From Monosporascus cannonballus (taxonomy: Eukaryota; Ascomycota; Sordariomycetes; Xylariales), in contig QJNS01000008.1 in the NCBI GenBank assembly GCA_004154925.1, positions 124,001 through 188,000 of the forward strand: a DNA stretch of 64,000 nucleotides, written 5' to 3'. Position numbers and translations under genes: made by a program. The notes under the pieces were generated by a model. It did not search any database. It was not told the DNA's origin and saw only the letters and a program-made list of their open reading frames with translations. This document shows, one piece after another, positions 1-12,879 of this stretch; the stretch's first letter is position 1; every line of letters begins with the position of its first letter.

Positions 1-531
1 TTTAAGTTATGTTCCGGTTTAATGTTTTTATTCATATATAATAATATATATATAATTTTAAATATATTTAATATAAGTTTATCAAATTTATTTAACTTTT
101 CGTAATACATAATAACAATATTAATATATTTAAATTAATATTTATTAATTATTATAATAATTTATATAATAATTTATTAAGCCGTTTAATATATTATATT
201 ATTTTATAATTAATGCTTATATTATTATATTAATTATATTATTATTATTTATTATTACGTTTTAAAATTGATTTTAAACATTATTAAATATTAAGGTTGT
301 ATTAAATTCGTATAATATAATTAAATTCGTTTGTTAAATATTTTATTTAATTTATTTTCTTAATTTAACTTAATTCGATATTAATATTATTAAAATTATT
401 TATTATTTGTTATTTTTTCTTTTCCATTAAACATTATAGTTGTAGGTTATTAATATTGATTTTTATGTATTATTAATTTTTACTTTTATTTCCGTTATCG
501 ATTTTCTGGTTTTCCGGCCGCTATTACCGTT

Positions 532-600
532 ATTATTACTGTCGCCGTTATTATTACCGTTACCGTTACCGTTACCGTCGCCCGGGCCGTTACCGGATTA
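532..600. repeat. Imperfect CCGTTA hexanucleotide array, left copy
   Basis: Consecutive CCGTTA units with CCGTCG and CCGTTATTATTA variants lie inside the left long repeat. The matching array in the right copy is at about 5,088-5,190. Read on the minus strand the units would encode Gly/Asn/Asp-rich or Thr/Ala/Val-rich dipeptides depending on frame, with no preferred frame evident. Confidence 0.7.
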
Positions 601-1538
601 TTATTTACGTTCAACCTTAAACTAGCCGTTTGCCGTCCGGTTTCGGAAAAACCTTTGGTAATAAATGCCTGTACGTTACGGCAAATCCTCGGCCGTTATT
701 TTTTATTTATCGGTTATCTGTAATTTCCGGCTTTATAAATTAATTTATTTATAAACCGTATAATAATAATTTTAAGTTTTTTATATATATTAACTAATAT
801 ATAAATATTATTAATATATTAATTTGTTTTTTATAAATAATAATAACAACGAAATATTTACGTATTTCGGATCCGGAAACCGGAATCTTTTTAATTATGT
901 TTAACCTACGATTAACGCCGCGATTTACCGAAATCTTTTAGCGAAATTGTATCGTTTCTAATAAAATCTTTTTTATACTTAATTATTTCTAAATAGGTTT
1001 CGATTTTATTAAGTACATAATTAAATTAATATTTTATATAAACAATTATGTTATATACAAATAAATAAATATATAATAAAATCAAATTTTTTTAAATCGA
1101 TTTATTTTAATATAATATATATATTATATTTAATTATAACATAATAATATCCATTAAAAAATAAAAAATAAAAAGAATAACTTTAAATCAAATTAAAACG
1201 TATTCCGAATCCCCCCGTTCTTTATTTTATGTATTAAACCCTTTTCGGCGATAACCCCGATTTCTAATTCCGGCTTTTTTACCGCCTAAATACCTAAACG
1301 TCCGTTTAAACTTTTTTATTAATTTTAACCCTTAATTATTTTAACTGTCGAAATACTTATTTTTTCGATATCGTACTATTTTTAAATTCGAGCGCCGTAT
1401 TCGCGTTTTTAATTTTTTTATATACCCGATTTAAACGGCATAATTATCGGCCGGAAAGCAAATTAGTTTTATCTCCTGTTTTTAAACTAATTTTACTCCC
1501 CGGTTTTCCGTATACGAGACCGTACCATGGCCGTACGC

Positions 1539-1563
1539 AAATCAACTTTTAAAAAGTTGATTT
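1539..1563. repeat. 25-bp near-perfect palindrome at repeat end (left)
   Basis: Two 12-bp arms, AAATCAACTTTT and its reverse complement, are separated by one base. The same structure, with a G at the centre, sits at the matching end of the right copy (6,232-6,256). It marks the inner boundary of the left repeat, next to the end of the helicase pseudogene. Confidence 0.75.
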
Positions 1564-1639
1564 AGAAATAAAGCTTATATAAGCTTATTTGTCGGCAATT
1601 TATAACGGTTACGAATTATTTTATTGCCTACTGGTTTTG

Positions 1640-2700
1640 TTATTTTATGTTATCCGTTTATCGGTCGTATTAAGCCATTCTGCTATCCGTTATAATAATT
1701 AATTTTATTATTTTGTTACTACTTTATTCGCCCCGTTCCGTTTCTTAAACGAAATTTACGAACCCATACCTTTATTCTGCATACATTACCGTTACGATTT
1801 TTTAAATATTGACGCTGGTTCCTAATCCCGTCGTTACCGGAATTTAGCGGTTACTTTCTTTGCTTTTTCTTTTCTTTTTCCTTTTTTTTCGGCTTATTAT
1901 TACAGTACATATTACCGCTTATTTCGGTCCGTTATGCGGTTATAATAAAATTCGTACCTTAGTTTTTGCGTTAATGTTTCGCATATTGTTTTCGTATAAT
2001 AATATATTACGTTTTTTTGCCCGTTTTTTATCTTTTTTTAACCGCGATACCGTTTATATTACCTTATCCTTAACCGTTATTTTGTTCGGCATTACCGTTA
2101 TAACCCGGTACCGGATATTTTGTTTAATTATTATCGTCCGTATAGTATTGGCGTTCTCGGTTATTATTTTTTGCCAGAATTATTTTTTTAGGCGTACTGG
2201 TAACGTCGCCGTTAATAATATTACGAGCCGGTCGAAACGATATAATTCTTTTTAATTCCGTTAATTTTGTCCGATAATCGGCGTCCATAATAATTATATA
2301 ATATTCGTTAATAAAAATGCGCCGTAATAACTTTTATGTTTATAAACCGTTAACGTACGCCATAAATTCGTTGCGGCCGGCTCGATTAACGTTAATTATT
2401 ATTAACTACGTTTTTCGTAACAGTTCGTTCCGTTCCGTTTATATTGCCGATTATTATTAAATATAATCAACTTTAAACATTTTCGTTTATTTGAGTAAGT
2501 TATTTATTAACGTTATAAACGGTATTGTTATTACCGTTATATTTAGTTTTTTTACTGCCGGCAGAAATATAAAAAAGGTACTTTTTCTGTTATTTATTAA
2601 TAAAGTTACGATTAATATTTATCCGTTTTATAACGCCATAATCTTAATTATATTATTCCGTTATTTGCGTAATCGTTAATAAGTATTTTTTCTAAATAGC
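1640..2700 (-). pseudogene. RecQ-type DNA helicase (telomere-linked-helicase-like), RIP-broken
   Basis: Minus-strand translation gives superfamily 2 helicase motifs in the right order, running from high to low coordinates. Walker A (now NRKST, expected GKS) is at 2,577-2,591. The Walker B box (INEYYI, expected DECH) is near 2,286-2,312. Motif III, LLTATLP, is at 2,193-2,219. Motif V, TTGLGTSVNI, is near 1,805-1,843, and motif VI, expected QTGRGGR, now reads ETERGE near 1,731-1,765. In-frame stops sit at former CAG/TGG/CAA sites, as RIP predicts. The spacing fits the RecQ-like helicases found in many fungal genomes, often near telomeres or in dispersed repeats. The catalytic changes and stops make it non-functional. 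The family call is firm; the subtelomeric link is inference. Confidence 0.85.
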
Positions 2701-4560
2701 TTATTAAAACCAATGTCGATATTAATTCGGCTTTTTTTTTCATTATTATCCGGCCCGGCTCCGGTTATTCTTTTTCTAACGGCCGTTATTATAAGATAAA
2801 TTACTATTATTTTCGCCGTTAACGCTTATTGCCCCGGTAACCTACTTTTTACAAACGTTTGCTCTTTTTGTCGGCGCCGGCTTTTTTTCCGTTTTGCCTT
2901 TTTTATAAAATAACGGAAATAATAATTTACTTTTGCTAATGGCAAAATTTAAATAGTAAGATTAAAACTAATTAAATTTACGAGAATTAATTATTATTTA
3001 CGGTTATAATTACTTAAAAAATTAAATATTTAATACGCAATGTTATTATATAAGAACGTTACAGTACGTTATTTATAAACCTTAAATATATATTATTTTA
3101 TGTGGTTTTTTCGTTTCGCCGGTCTCCAGATTTTTATATTTGCCACCGCTCCCCCTTTCGCCATGCGTTATCTGCCAGTTATTTGTATCGTTTTTTTTTA
3201 TATCGATTTCGAATTACCGCAAAACTAAATCGCAAATTTTACGACTTAATTCGATAATAATATATAGATAATCCGTTACCGTTAGCTTTATGCCGAAATG
3301 CCAACCCGTTATTAACGTTAATTATGTATTTAATTTTGCTATTTTTTAATAATTTTTTTACTAATTTCTTTATAATTTTTCGTTTAATGACGGCAACGGT
3401 AATATTAATATTAATAAGTTCCTTACCGTTAATATTTTTTCGAAAAATAATAATTTTACAGTATACGTTATTATTATTTTATTTATATATTTCGACAAAA
3501 ATCCTATTATTTTATTTTTATTACGGTCCGTTATTGATAATATTTACTTCTTAAAAATAAATATATTCCGGAATAATTATTATATATTATAATACCGTAC
3601 CGTTATAATTTCCAGGCCGTATTCAGGTTAACCGCTTTAAATATATCTTTTAATTCAATACGTTTTTTAAAATCGTATAATTATAATAAATATTTTATTA
3701 TACGGTTTTAAAATTAACGGCTTATTCGCCTATTTTATAATATATTATGCGTTAATTCGGTAATCCGTTAATAACCCGGCCATAATTATTTATTTTCGCC
3801 GTTTATTACAAATAATTATTTTAAGTTTTCGCATATTAAATTATTAACGATCCGTACTATTTTAATAAATATTTACGTATTGGCTGAATAGTTTAAAAAT
3901 AATCCGTTAAATAAGATTTTCGTTTTTCGTATACCCGTTTAAACCGTATTTCGGCATTCTTATAATTTAATTCGTTATTTTAAATACCGTAACGCCTTAC
4001 TGCCTTTTTTTTTATATAATTTATACCGTACCGCCTTTTTTACGATATTACCTCTTTCCGTACGATATTTAACGGATTAGAGTATTAAACGATATATTTA
4101 ACTCGTCCAGTAATTATAACCGGTATTTATCCTTAAACCGTTCGACGATTTCGACGGCCATATTATTTAAATCGTTCGGTTAACTTTCGAAAATATATTT
4201 TAATATTAAAAACCGGCCGTATTACATAATACACGCAAATTAACCTCTATAATTTTTGGCCGGTTTTTATAAAAACCAAACCCCGGCCCCGTTAATTTTT
4301 AATACGGCGGCAAAATATAATAATAAATTATTATATATACAGGAAATGATTTTTTATTTAAACAAACGAATATAATACTAAAAAATAAATTTATTAACCA
4401 TTTTTAATTTTATTTCCATTTCCGTATACCGAAAAGGGCTGCCGCCTAACCTTTTATTACTTATCTAATTTCCTTTTTCGCCGTCGTTCTTATTTAATAA
4501 TTGGGCCAGGTCGTCGAACGCAGCCTATTACGTATCGAAAAACCGTATGTCGTAATATAC
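2700..4560 (-). pseudogene. Probable N-terminal remainder of the helicase gene
   Basis: This stretch is upstream of the helicase motifs on the minus strand and shows the same RIP damage. Short open pieces read on the minus strand, for example one with WQITHGERGSGGKY near 3,100-3,190, but I could not match them to a named domain. Related fungal proteins carry a long N-terminal region before the helicase part, so this is the natural assignment. It may also include promoter sequence or an unrelated insertion. Confidence 0.4.
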
Positions 4561-5087
4561 CTAAGTTACGTTTTAATCCAGCCGTTATATTCGTATATAA
4601 TAATATAAATACCGCTTTTAATAGGTCCGATACCGGTTTATCCAATTAATATAAATTTGTATACCGAATAATTATTTTACAAATTTATTTAGATTAATAT
4701 TTATTAATTATTATAATATTTCGTATAATACCATATTAAATTATTTAATATATTTTGTTATTTTACGGATAAAATGTTTATTTAATTATATTAATTATTA
4801 TTATTTCTTTTTGCCGCCGCGTTTTATAACTTTTTCTAGGCCGTATTAAATATCGGGCTTATGTTAATCTTATATAATATTATTAGGCTGTTCCTTTTTA
4901 AATATTTTACCTAATTTATTTCTTTAATTTAAGTTAATTTCGCGTTAACGCCACCAAAACCGTCCGTTATTTGCCGTTATTTCTTTTTCTTTGCCATTAA
5001 ATCGCGGTTGTACGCCGTTAATATCGGTTTCTATTTATTATCGGCCTTTCCAGCTATTTCCGCCGCCGATTTCCCGGCTTCCGTCCG

Positions 5088-5190
5088 CCATTGCCGTTAC
5101 CGTTATCGTTACCTTCGCCGTCGCCGTTGCCGTTACCGTTATCGTTACCGTCGCTGTCGCCGTTGCCGTCGCCATTACCGTTATCCGGGC
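5088..5190. repeat. Imperfect CCGTTA/CCGTCG hexanucleotide array, right copy
   Basis: About 17 units of CCGTTA, CCGTCG, CCGTTG and TCGTTA form a clear six-base periodicity inside the right long repeat. It is longer and less degraded than its partner at 532-600. The periodicity leaves overlapping frames open on the plus strand (4,991-5,313), which I regard as by-products and not genes. Confidence 0.75.
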
Positions 5191-6231
5191 CGCTATCGAA
5201 CCGTTACCCGTATTCGACTTCGAACCAGCCGTTCGCCGCCCGGCTCCGGAAAAACCTTTAATAACGGACGCCCGTACGCCATAGTAAATCCTCGGTCGTT
5301 ACCTTTTATCTAACCGCCGCTCGCCGTTTCCGGCTTTACGGATTAATTTATTTATAAGCCGTACGATAATAATGTTAAATTTTTTATATATATCGGTTAA
5401 CGTACCAATATTATCGGTATATTAATCCGTTTTCCGTGAACAATAATAATAACGGAATGTTCGCATATTTTATATCCGGAAACCGGAATTCCTTTAAGTA
5501 CGTTTAGCTTGCGATAAATCTCGGAATTTGCCGGACCTTTTCGATCAAACCGTATTATTTTTCATAAAAGCTTTTGTATATCCGGCCGTTTTTAAATAAA
5601 CTTCGATTTTATCGATTACGTAATTAAATCGGTATTTCGTATAAATAATTACGTTATATAAAAATAAATAAATTAATAATGGCATCGTTTTATTTATATT
5701 AATATAATTTAATATAATATCTATATTATAATTATATGAACATATCTTAATATAAAATATATATTATATTTGTATTAATATATTTTACTATAATATATAT
5801 ATTATATTTAATTATAATATAATAATATTTGCGAAAAGAAATAAAATAAAATAAAATAAAATAAAAAAAACGATTTTAAATGGAGTTTGAACGTATTCCG
5901 GACCCCCCGTTTCTTATTTTACGTATTAAACCGCCTCCGGCGATAGCCCCGGTTTTTAATCTCGGCTTCCTTAACATCCAAACGCCCGAACGTCCGTCCG
6001 TCTTTTTTTTATTAATTTTAACCTCTAATTACCTTAACCGCCGAAAAACTTATTTTTCCGATATCATATAACCTCTAAATTCGGGCGCCGCATTTACGTT
6101 AACATCTTTCCTAAATATCCGATTTAAACGGCGCAATTATCGGCCGGAAAGCAAATTAACTTTACGTCGTATTTTTAAACCAACTTTACCGCCCGGTTTT
6201 CCGTATACGATCCCGTATCGGGGCCGTACGT

Positions 6232-6256
6232 AAATCAACTTTTGAAAAGTTGATTT
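6232..6256. repeat. 25-bp near-perfect palindrome at repeat end (right)
   Basis: AAATCAACTTTT, a central G, then the exact reverse complement. Equivalent to 1,539-1,563. Confidence 0.75.
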
Positions 6257-6270
6257 AGAAATAAAGCCTA

Positions 6271-6572
6271 GGTTATTTATAACTTAATTAAAATATACTA
6301 TTAACTACTGTAAAATTTTTTTAAAAAAATAATAAATACAAATTTCAATTTTATATTAAATATTGAAAAAAGCATATATAACGCATTTGTTAATATTACA
6401 TTTATGTTAATATCGGAATAATTCTAATACTTATAATAAAAAATAGAAATAGAAATAAAATTTACATTTAATTAAATTACCAGATATTATAATTAAAAAA
6501 ACTTAAAAAATTAATTTTCTAAAAGAATTGGTTTATTTCTTTATTAAAAATATTTAAACAAACAAACCTAAT
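6271..6572. other. AT-rich spacer
   Basis: About 300 bp between the right long repeat and the A1 5' LTR. I see no gene and no recognisable element. Confidence 0.5.
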
Positions 6573-6913
6573 TGTTACGACCCAACCCGAGATCGGCCAC
6601 AAAAACGGTCGGACCCACAAAAAGAGTCACGTGATTTGGATCTCTCTTGGCATCAAGACCTAAACGAATCCATACAGAATCAACCGAATCTAATGGCATT
6701 GGATTTTTGATAACGTCAAGATTCAAAGACGATTTAATTAATTTATAAAGATATATACGTTTATTATTTCCATAATTTAGATAAACTTTAGCTTGCAATA
6801 TAATATCGTTACTTAAAACGCTTTTGGTATTACTTAGATTTTTACGATATTTCTGCTAATATAAACCCGTCGACTTAAGGTTTAATAATTGGTTAAATTC
6901 TTTAGCCGTTATA
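6573..6913 (+). repeat. A1 5' LTR
   Basis: 341 bp, from TGTTACGACC to CCGTTATA (RIP form of CCGTCACA). It lacks about 29 bp present in the 3' LTR (the GAAACGTAATACGTTATTAT segment), which accounts for the length difference. The short minus-strand frame inside it (6,568-6,798) is incidental. Confidence 0.88.
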
Positions 6914-9900
6914 CGTTATAAGTTTTTATTTAGTAGTACCGTCGGATTCTGAATAATATTTAATATTATCGAAATGTTAACCAGTATTTAGGAAACCTTT
7001 ACTTAATAACTTTAAGTTCGAATTCCAAAGTTGGAAAAAAAAGTTCGATAATTTAGGGTTACGCCTGCCTAATTATTTTTCGTTCGTATAAAGCCGAAAA
7101 AATCAGAACTTTACGATAAAAAAAGTAACCCTTAAATTTTTTTAATTCAAGTACGAATTTATTTTCGTTTTTTAAATTTTAACGATTTAGCGGATATGGT
7201 CTTAACAAAAAAAGTATACTTAATAAAAAATACGGCTAATTTGTTTAAACTTATTATAAGAAATTTCTTAAAAATAAAAAAAGTAAATAAAAAAGATTTT
7301 ATTAACGAAATTTTTTCGACTTATACTAATTTCGAAAATAAAATATGCGATAATTTCGGTAATCCGGATAAAAAACGATTAACGGCTTAATATCTTTCAC
7401 AGTTCCGATAAAAAAGATTTACGTTTAAGTATGCCATAATTTTTAAAAGTTTTACAGCTAAAGCAGGATGAGAAAACGACAAAACCGATACCCTTATCGA
7501 TATATTTTAGAAAAAATTAAAAAATAATATAAAAAACAAAATTATTCGAATCGAATACTTAATTACTTTAAACCTATATATCGTAAAGGTAATTAAGATT
7601 AATAATCGATAATTTAAAAAATAATAAAAGAAAAAAGGATAATATATCTTACGTTCGGAATATAAATCTAATTAGGGAAAAAAAAACGTACTTTTTGCTT
7701 TTTACGGAACGGCGTTAAAATTTATCGAATTCGGCGTTACCCATAAATAAGATTAAAGTCAGATTACGTATTTTAATTACAGCATAATAGGATATAAGGC
7801 TTATAAATGTAAAAAACTCAAAAAATTACGATAAAATAATTGGATCCTTATACCGGAAAAATAACTTAAAAATAATTAAGGAAATAATAGCATAATTATT
7901 AACATAATTTAAGCCAAGTATATATTAAACCTTAAGCAAAAGGTTTAATTAAGCTTATTCCGATAAAAGATTTAACGAAAAATACGCAAAATTAAGAAGT
8001 TAATTTGATAAATATTACGAATATAATAAAAGGCATTATAAGGATAATTATATAAATACCGGAATTAAACAAAAAAAGTTTGTCCCGGAATATGTAATTA
8101 ATATAACAGAATATACGCCATATATTATTAACGATAAAAAACCCCGATTACGAAAAAAAGAAATAATATATTTATATACGAATTACCTGCATATATTATA
8201 AAGGATTTAATTTTTTAAATCGAACCAGGTATAATAAAAATAATAAATAATAGTATTAACAATTTCGAATTATAACCCCAGAAAAGATTTAATAATTGGC
8301 CGAAATAAAGAGCAAACTTAAAAGAAAATAATACCTATAGGAAAACCCTTTTTGTTATTATGGATAATATAATTATTAAATGGAAAAGAAATTAATTTAA
8401 CGTACGGTAACAAAGTATTATTAAAAAAGTATTATAAATTTTTATTTTTAATTGGTATTTATTATAGATCTTTACGAAAAAAAGGCCATTAAGGACAGAA
8501 TACGTTAATATATAAAAGACTTTTAAAACAATAATTATAACGACATATAATAGGATATAATTATCAATATAAAAAAATAATTTATTCGATAAAAAGAAAA
8601 ATTATAAGAAATTTAGAAATAATTAATAAGGTTATAAGGAATAATATGCCGATAATAACGATAAATATAATAACTTAATGCGTTAAACGAAAAAACATAA
8701 ATAAGGTTTGATTAATTTTAAAAAAAATTAAAAAAAAGTTATTTATAAAAAAGCCGCAAAGTGACGAAACTCAGAGAAATTAAAGGGAATTTTTAAAAAG
8801 GGTTTTAAATGCAATAATAGGAAATGTTAATAACTTTATTATTTTGGATATATAAATCGGAACGTATTGGTATATCGTAATAGTGGATTATAGAGTTTTG
8901 GGCGGAAATTATATTATATCAAATATGGTTAATAAGCTTAAATTATTATAAAGATATAAGTTAAAACCTTATATAATAACGAATGCCGAAAATTAGGAAT
9001 TCGTTTACGATAACGGAAAAATTATACGCGAAATTAATTATTTCGAGATTTTTATTTAAGGATAATATTAAACGGATAATTTCGATATCGTTTTATGCGG
9101 GAATTACGATATACTTTTAAGATTATTATGAATATATTAACACAAAGTTTTTATTAATAGCGGAATTGGTCAAGTAAAATTTGTTTTATATTTTATTAAT
9201 ATATAAAAAACGAAGAAATTAAGATTTTAATATTTAATTAATAAGGGCGATAAGTATAAACATAAAGATACGATAAATACCTTATTACGTAAAGAAATAA
9301 AATATAAAAAAAACGGGTATTAAAAAAATACGATATATTATTATTATTATTAGAATAAGATTTATGTAATTAAATAACAATTTAAGATAATAATAACAAT
9401 TTAAGGAATTAAAAAATTTGATTAATATATTGTTATAATATTATAAATACGAATAGCTTTTTAAGAAGGAATTCGATACGAAATTATTAGAACATAGCGA
9501 ATAAAATTATACAATAATTCTTAAGGAAAAGCTTTCGATAAAATTTTACTTTATTTATAACCTTAATAAAAACAAATTACGTATTTTTAAAGAATATTTG
9601 GAAAATCGGTTATAAAAAGGATAAATTTAACTTTCGAAATTATTAACAGAATACTTTATGTTTTTCGTATTTAAAAAAATGGGAAATTACGATTTGTAGT
9701 TAATTACCGATAATTAAATAATATTATTATTAAAGATCGAATATTATTACCCTTAATTACAGAAATAAAAAACCGATTTTACGGAACCAAATAGTTTATA
9801 ATATTCGATTTCCGAAATAGATATAATTTTATTAAGATTAAAAAAAATACGAATGGAAAATAATTTTCCAAACGGAATATAAATTATTTAAGTATTTGGT

Positions 9901-12412
9901 TATATTAATGGGATTTACGAACGTATTAGCGACTTTTTAGCGGATAGTAAATTACGTATTACGAAAATATCTTAATATTTTCGTTATTTGTTATTTTAAC
10001 GATATTTTTATTTTCTTAAAAATAAAAAAAACATACGTAAAATATATTTATAAAATCTTTTAACTTTTTTAAAAGGTAAAGTTATTTATTAATATAGAAA
10101 AAAGTTAATTCCATATATAAAAAATGGAATATTTGTGATATATTATTACATTAGGATATATTAAGATGGATTTTAAGAAAATTGCTATAGTTATAAAATA
10201 ATAAACGCCAAATACGGTTAAAAAGGTATAGGCTTTTTTTTGGATTTGCCAATTATTATAGGAAATTTATTCGAAATTTTAATAGGATAATTATATCCGT
10301 AATAAATCTTACGAAAAAAAAAGCTTAAATAAAGGCCAAATACGGAAAAAATATTTTAAGATATTAAGGATATAATTACCAGCGAACCAGTACTAATTAT
10401 ATACGATTTAAATTATCTCGTTAAATTAAAAACCGATATTTTAGATTACGCGTTAAACATAATGATCGGATAGTAAGATAATTAAGGCAAAATATACCTT
10501 ATTACATTTTTTTAGTATAAATTAAAAGGAATCGAATTTAATTACAGTATTTTAAATAAAGAATTTATAATTATTATTATGGCTTTTCGGAAATTTAGGT
10601 ATTTCCTAAAGGAAGATTTGTATTAAATTAAAATTTATACGGATTATTAAAATCTTATCCGATTTATTACGATTAAGAAGTTTATAAAACGATAATTTCG
10701 TTATGCGAAAAAATTGGCGAATTTTGATTTCGTTATTATTTATAAAAAAAGATTAGAAAACGGCAGAATAAATACTTTAAGTAAGTAATTAAACCTTAAA
10801 AAAATTGGTTAAAATTCGTTATATAATCTTTAATACTATTACAAAAAGATATTTACGCTTACGACAAATTGCGACGGTTCGGGCAATACTTTTTGATATA
10901 TATCAAAAAATCTAGTAATATAACGATAATTTTCCAAAAAACCAAAAAACAAATAAAATACAAATTTCGGAAAAATACCAAAAGGATTTAATATGAAAAA
11001 TATACGAATATTAATTACATAAATAATTAAAATTTTACAAAACCTTAAAAAGATTTCGACGCATATATTCTTTTCGCAATATGAAATTAATAATATAAAA
11101 AATCATACGGCAATATGATATTTACGCTAAAACAAAAACTCGATAATATAAGCCATACGGAAAATTATAGCTATTATTAATTATAAAGCAATTATAATAT
11201 TTAATTATATTTGATTTTATTATTAAATTTTTTATATCAAAAATTCCAGATACAAAAATATAGTACGATAACATTTTTATAATCGTTAACCGATTTACGA
11301 AATTTTTTTATTTTTTACTATATTATAAGGATATAAATGCCAAATAATTAATATATATTTTTTTAAACATATTTTTAATATATACGAATTATTAATGGAA
11401 ATTATATCAAATAAAGGATTAATATTTGAATTTAAATTTTAATAAGGCTTAATAGTATTAATTGGCTTAAATTATAAGTTATTTAACGTATTTATATTAT
11501 AAATAAACGGATAAACAAAACGAATAAATTAAATTTTAGAAATTTATTTACGATATTATATTAATTACGAATAAAATAACTAGGTTAAAAAGTTACCAGT
11601 TACTTAGCTAACTTATAAAACTAATTATTACGAAAATATTAATATAATATTTGCGAACGTAAATTTTGGTTTTATTCCAAAGGTTTATAAAAAAGTATAC
11701 AACAAAAGCTTAATTAATATTAAATCAATCTTTACGTTAAAATAATTATAATAATTATACCAGGAAATAAAAACAAAATTAAAATTCGTACGAAATCAAA
11801 TAAATAAGTATTATAACTAAAAGGAATTGAAAAAATTAATTTTCGAAAATGGAAAGATAGTTTTCCTTATTACAAAAAATATATAAATAAAACGACTTAG
11901 TAAATAATTTGATTTCAAATATATCGGTTTATACAAAATTATTAAGAAAATTTCAGAAAATTAATTATTAATTGAAAGTTTTATTAAAAATTAAATTTTA
12001 TTTAATTTTTTATGTTTTTTTATTTAAGTTAATAGCAAATACTATTAAGGTATATACGGTATAAGAAAAAATAAAGGTAAAAAACGAACAAATATACGAA
12101 ATAGAAAAAATATTCGATATGCAGAAATAAAACGGATTTACTTAATACCTAATTAAATAAAAAAAATATTTAAATTCCGAAAATACCTGGGAATTCGTTA
12201 AAAACTTTATTGGCGCTTAACGCCTATTAAAGAACTTTTATTAGCGATGACAAAATTATTAAGAAAAGCTCCTTAATTAAAGTTATTAGGAATAAATTAA
12301 TTAAGGAAAACAAAATATAATACGGAAAACAGAACTTCGGCTTTCGTATGTTCCTATTTATCCCATTAATTTATTAATTAAAGTCCGCAATTAATAATTT
12401 TAATTTTTTAAC

Positions 12413-12870
12413 GTAAAAAAACTTCTTTTAACGACAAAAACGAAAAAAGCAATTAATAATTTTATCGATATTACGTTATTTACGTATTAAATCCTTTTTT
12501 AATTCTTGCTAAAAACATAAAAACGTTTTTTTAATAATAGCTTTTTCGTAATTTAAATAATCTTTTTCTTTTTTAATACGACGTAAAAAATTAATTAAAA
12601 CGTCAAAATTATCGTAATGATAACGGTTTTTGTTATATTCGTTATAATAACGAATTTCTTTAATTATTTAATATTTTATACTATTTTCGAAATAAGGCAT
12701 ATACGGCATAACTTTAAATTTAAATTTGATAATATAAATAACCAGGAAATCTAGGTTTTTTTTCTAATTAGGATAATTATAAGGTTTACGGTTAGCAACA
12801 TAACCTGCTATAATAAAGGAAAATAACTTATTAGGAAAAAAAATCTTTAAAAGTAAAGATCTTAGGAAAG
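12413..12870 (-). pseudogene. Antisense ORF remnant in A1 (Cys motif plus charged stretch)
   Basis: Opposite in strand to the element and placed between its chromodomain and 3' LTR. The minus-strand translation contains YYNEYNKNRYHYDN near 12,608-12,652, where Tyr at the marked positions is what RIP makes from Cys. This gives C-x2-C-x6-C. It is followed by INFLRRIKKEKDYLNYEKA and more Lys/Glu-rich sequence, a likely coiled coil. The same layout is seen in A2 to A6. From memory it resembles small uncharacterised fungal proteins with a Cys cluster followed by a long charged helix. No function is known to me. Confidence 0.6.
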
Positions 12871-12879
12871 GGAAAATTA

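Larger units (their letters stand above)
1..1575. repeat. Long direct repeat, left copy (helicase unit flank)
   Basis: This stretch is similar over its whole visible length to 4,560-6,270. Shared landmarks appear in the same order: an AT-rich run with TTAATATTTATTAATTATT, a CCGTTA/CCGTCG hexamer array, a segment with GTATTCCG and a C-run, and a 25-bp near-palindrome at the inner end. The copy starts at or before the window edge, so its true length is unknown. It lies just downstream of the helicase pseudogene, which reads on the minus strand. It is heavily RIP-mutated and no gene is recognisable in it. It could be an LTR-like terminus or the spacer of a tandem helicase array. Confidence 0.75.
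4560..6270. repeat. Long direct repeat, right copy (helicase unit flank)
   Basis: Right-hand partner of 1-1,575, in the same orientation. It is less mutated in its GC-rich parts: the hexamer array and the segment at 5,200-5,340 keep more C and G. Both copies end with the near-palindrome followed by TTAGAAATAAAGC. Beyond 6,270 no further helicase sequence is found. If this was a tandem array, the next unit is missing. If it was a repeat-flanked element, this is its right end. Confidence 0.75.

Noticed and set aside
1860..2255. 131-codon plus-strand frame, hydrophobic, membrane-protein-like
   Set aside because: It is the reverse strand of the helicase motifs (the LLTATLP box lies in it). The Phe/Ile-rich wording comes from AT-rich antisense sequence.
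4991..5313. Two overlapping plus-strand frames with Val/Ala/Thr and Arg/Tyr repeats
   Set aside because: Both are open because of the CCGTTA hexamer periodicity. No start context, and the partner repeat copy does not keep them.
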